From contig CAJMMX010000064.1 in assembly GCA_905214615.1 (NCBI GenBank), positions 1 through 12,123 on the forward strand: DNA of 12,123 nucleotides, in the 5' to 3' direction. Both the position numbers and the translations under genes were made by a program. Each line of letters begins with the position of its first letter. Within the stretch, counting starts at the first letter, position 1. The stretch comes from an uncultured bacterium (GTDB taxonomy: Bacteria > Actinomycetota > Coriobacteriia > Coriobacteriales > Coriobacteriaceae). This document shows, in pieces, positions 12,098 to 12,123 of the stretch. The notes under the pieces were generated by a model. The model was given only the letters and a program-made list of their open reading frames with translations, was not told the DNA's origin and did not search any database.

Positions 12098-12123
12098 AAA
12101 ACCGCCACAAAGGGGACAGGCAC
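12098..12123 (+). repeat. Palindromic repeat/terminator, copy 2, cut by window end
   Basis: These 26 bases match 11388-11413 at 25 positions, including the loop; the single change is A to G in the arm (CCACC to CCGCC). It starts 15 bases after the HD gene stop. Only the left arm, loop and first base of the right arm are visible, so its terminator form is inferred from copy 1. Confidence 0.75.

Overview
The window looks like a chromosomal segment from a high-GC actinobacterium of the class Coriobacteriia, most likely a gut Collinsella or close relative. I base this on the gene set and composition: a very long Ala/Lys/Arg-rich N-terminal extension on Rho, a CarD-family protein, Ala/Glu-rich hypothetical proteins, GC-rich codon use, and GGGGACAGGCACC-containing palindromes between genes. 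The genus is inferred from general resemblance, not from a search. I see no rRNA, tRNA, CRISPR array, transposase or prophage gene.

Left part (1-3461, + strand). The 3' part of an FAD-linked 2-hydroxyacid oxidase (GlcD/D-lactate dehydrogenase type) runs, with a 2-base gap, into a class I/II PLP aminotransferase. A rho-independent terminator closes this pair. A separate unit follows with a zinc-motif ROK-family sugar kinase (fructokinase-like), which ends at a strong bidirectional terminator. An oxidase that makes a 2-oxo acid next to an aminotransferase suggests the two act in sequence, but the substrate is unknown.

Middle part (3447-8698, - strand). Three genes read leftward. rho (849 codons) has its own promoter and terminator. 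Downstream comes a two-gene unit: a membrane-anchored protein of unknown function with a long low-complexity tail, and a small VanZ-family membrane protein. The unit has a good sigma-70-type promoter (TTGCAA-17-CATAAT) in the gap after rho. Between rho and argS lies about 530 bp of non-coding DNA holding the argS terminator, a 155-bp inverted-repeat element and the rho promoter/leader.

Right part (8699-12123). argS is on the - strand. Divergent from it, across a 342-bp spacer rich in small palindromes, are a CarD-family regulator and an HD-superfamily hydrolase on the + strand. Each of these two genes is followed by a copy of the same palindromic GGGGACAGGCACC element, which also has terminator form. 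The second copy is cut by the window edge.

Most of the window is housekeeping. The points most worth a second look are the 427-residue disordered extension on Rho, the CarD-family protein with no tryptophan where canonical CarD has its key DNA-wedging residue, the two families of intergenic inverted repeats, and the unknown membrane protein beside rho. I found no convincing new multi-gene system.
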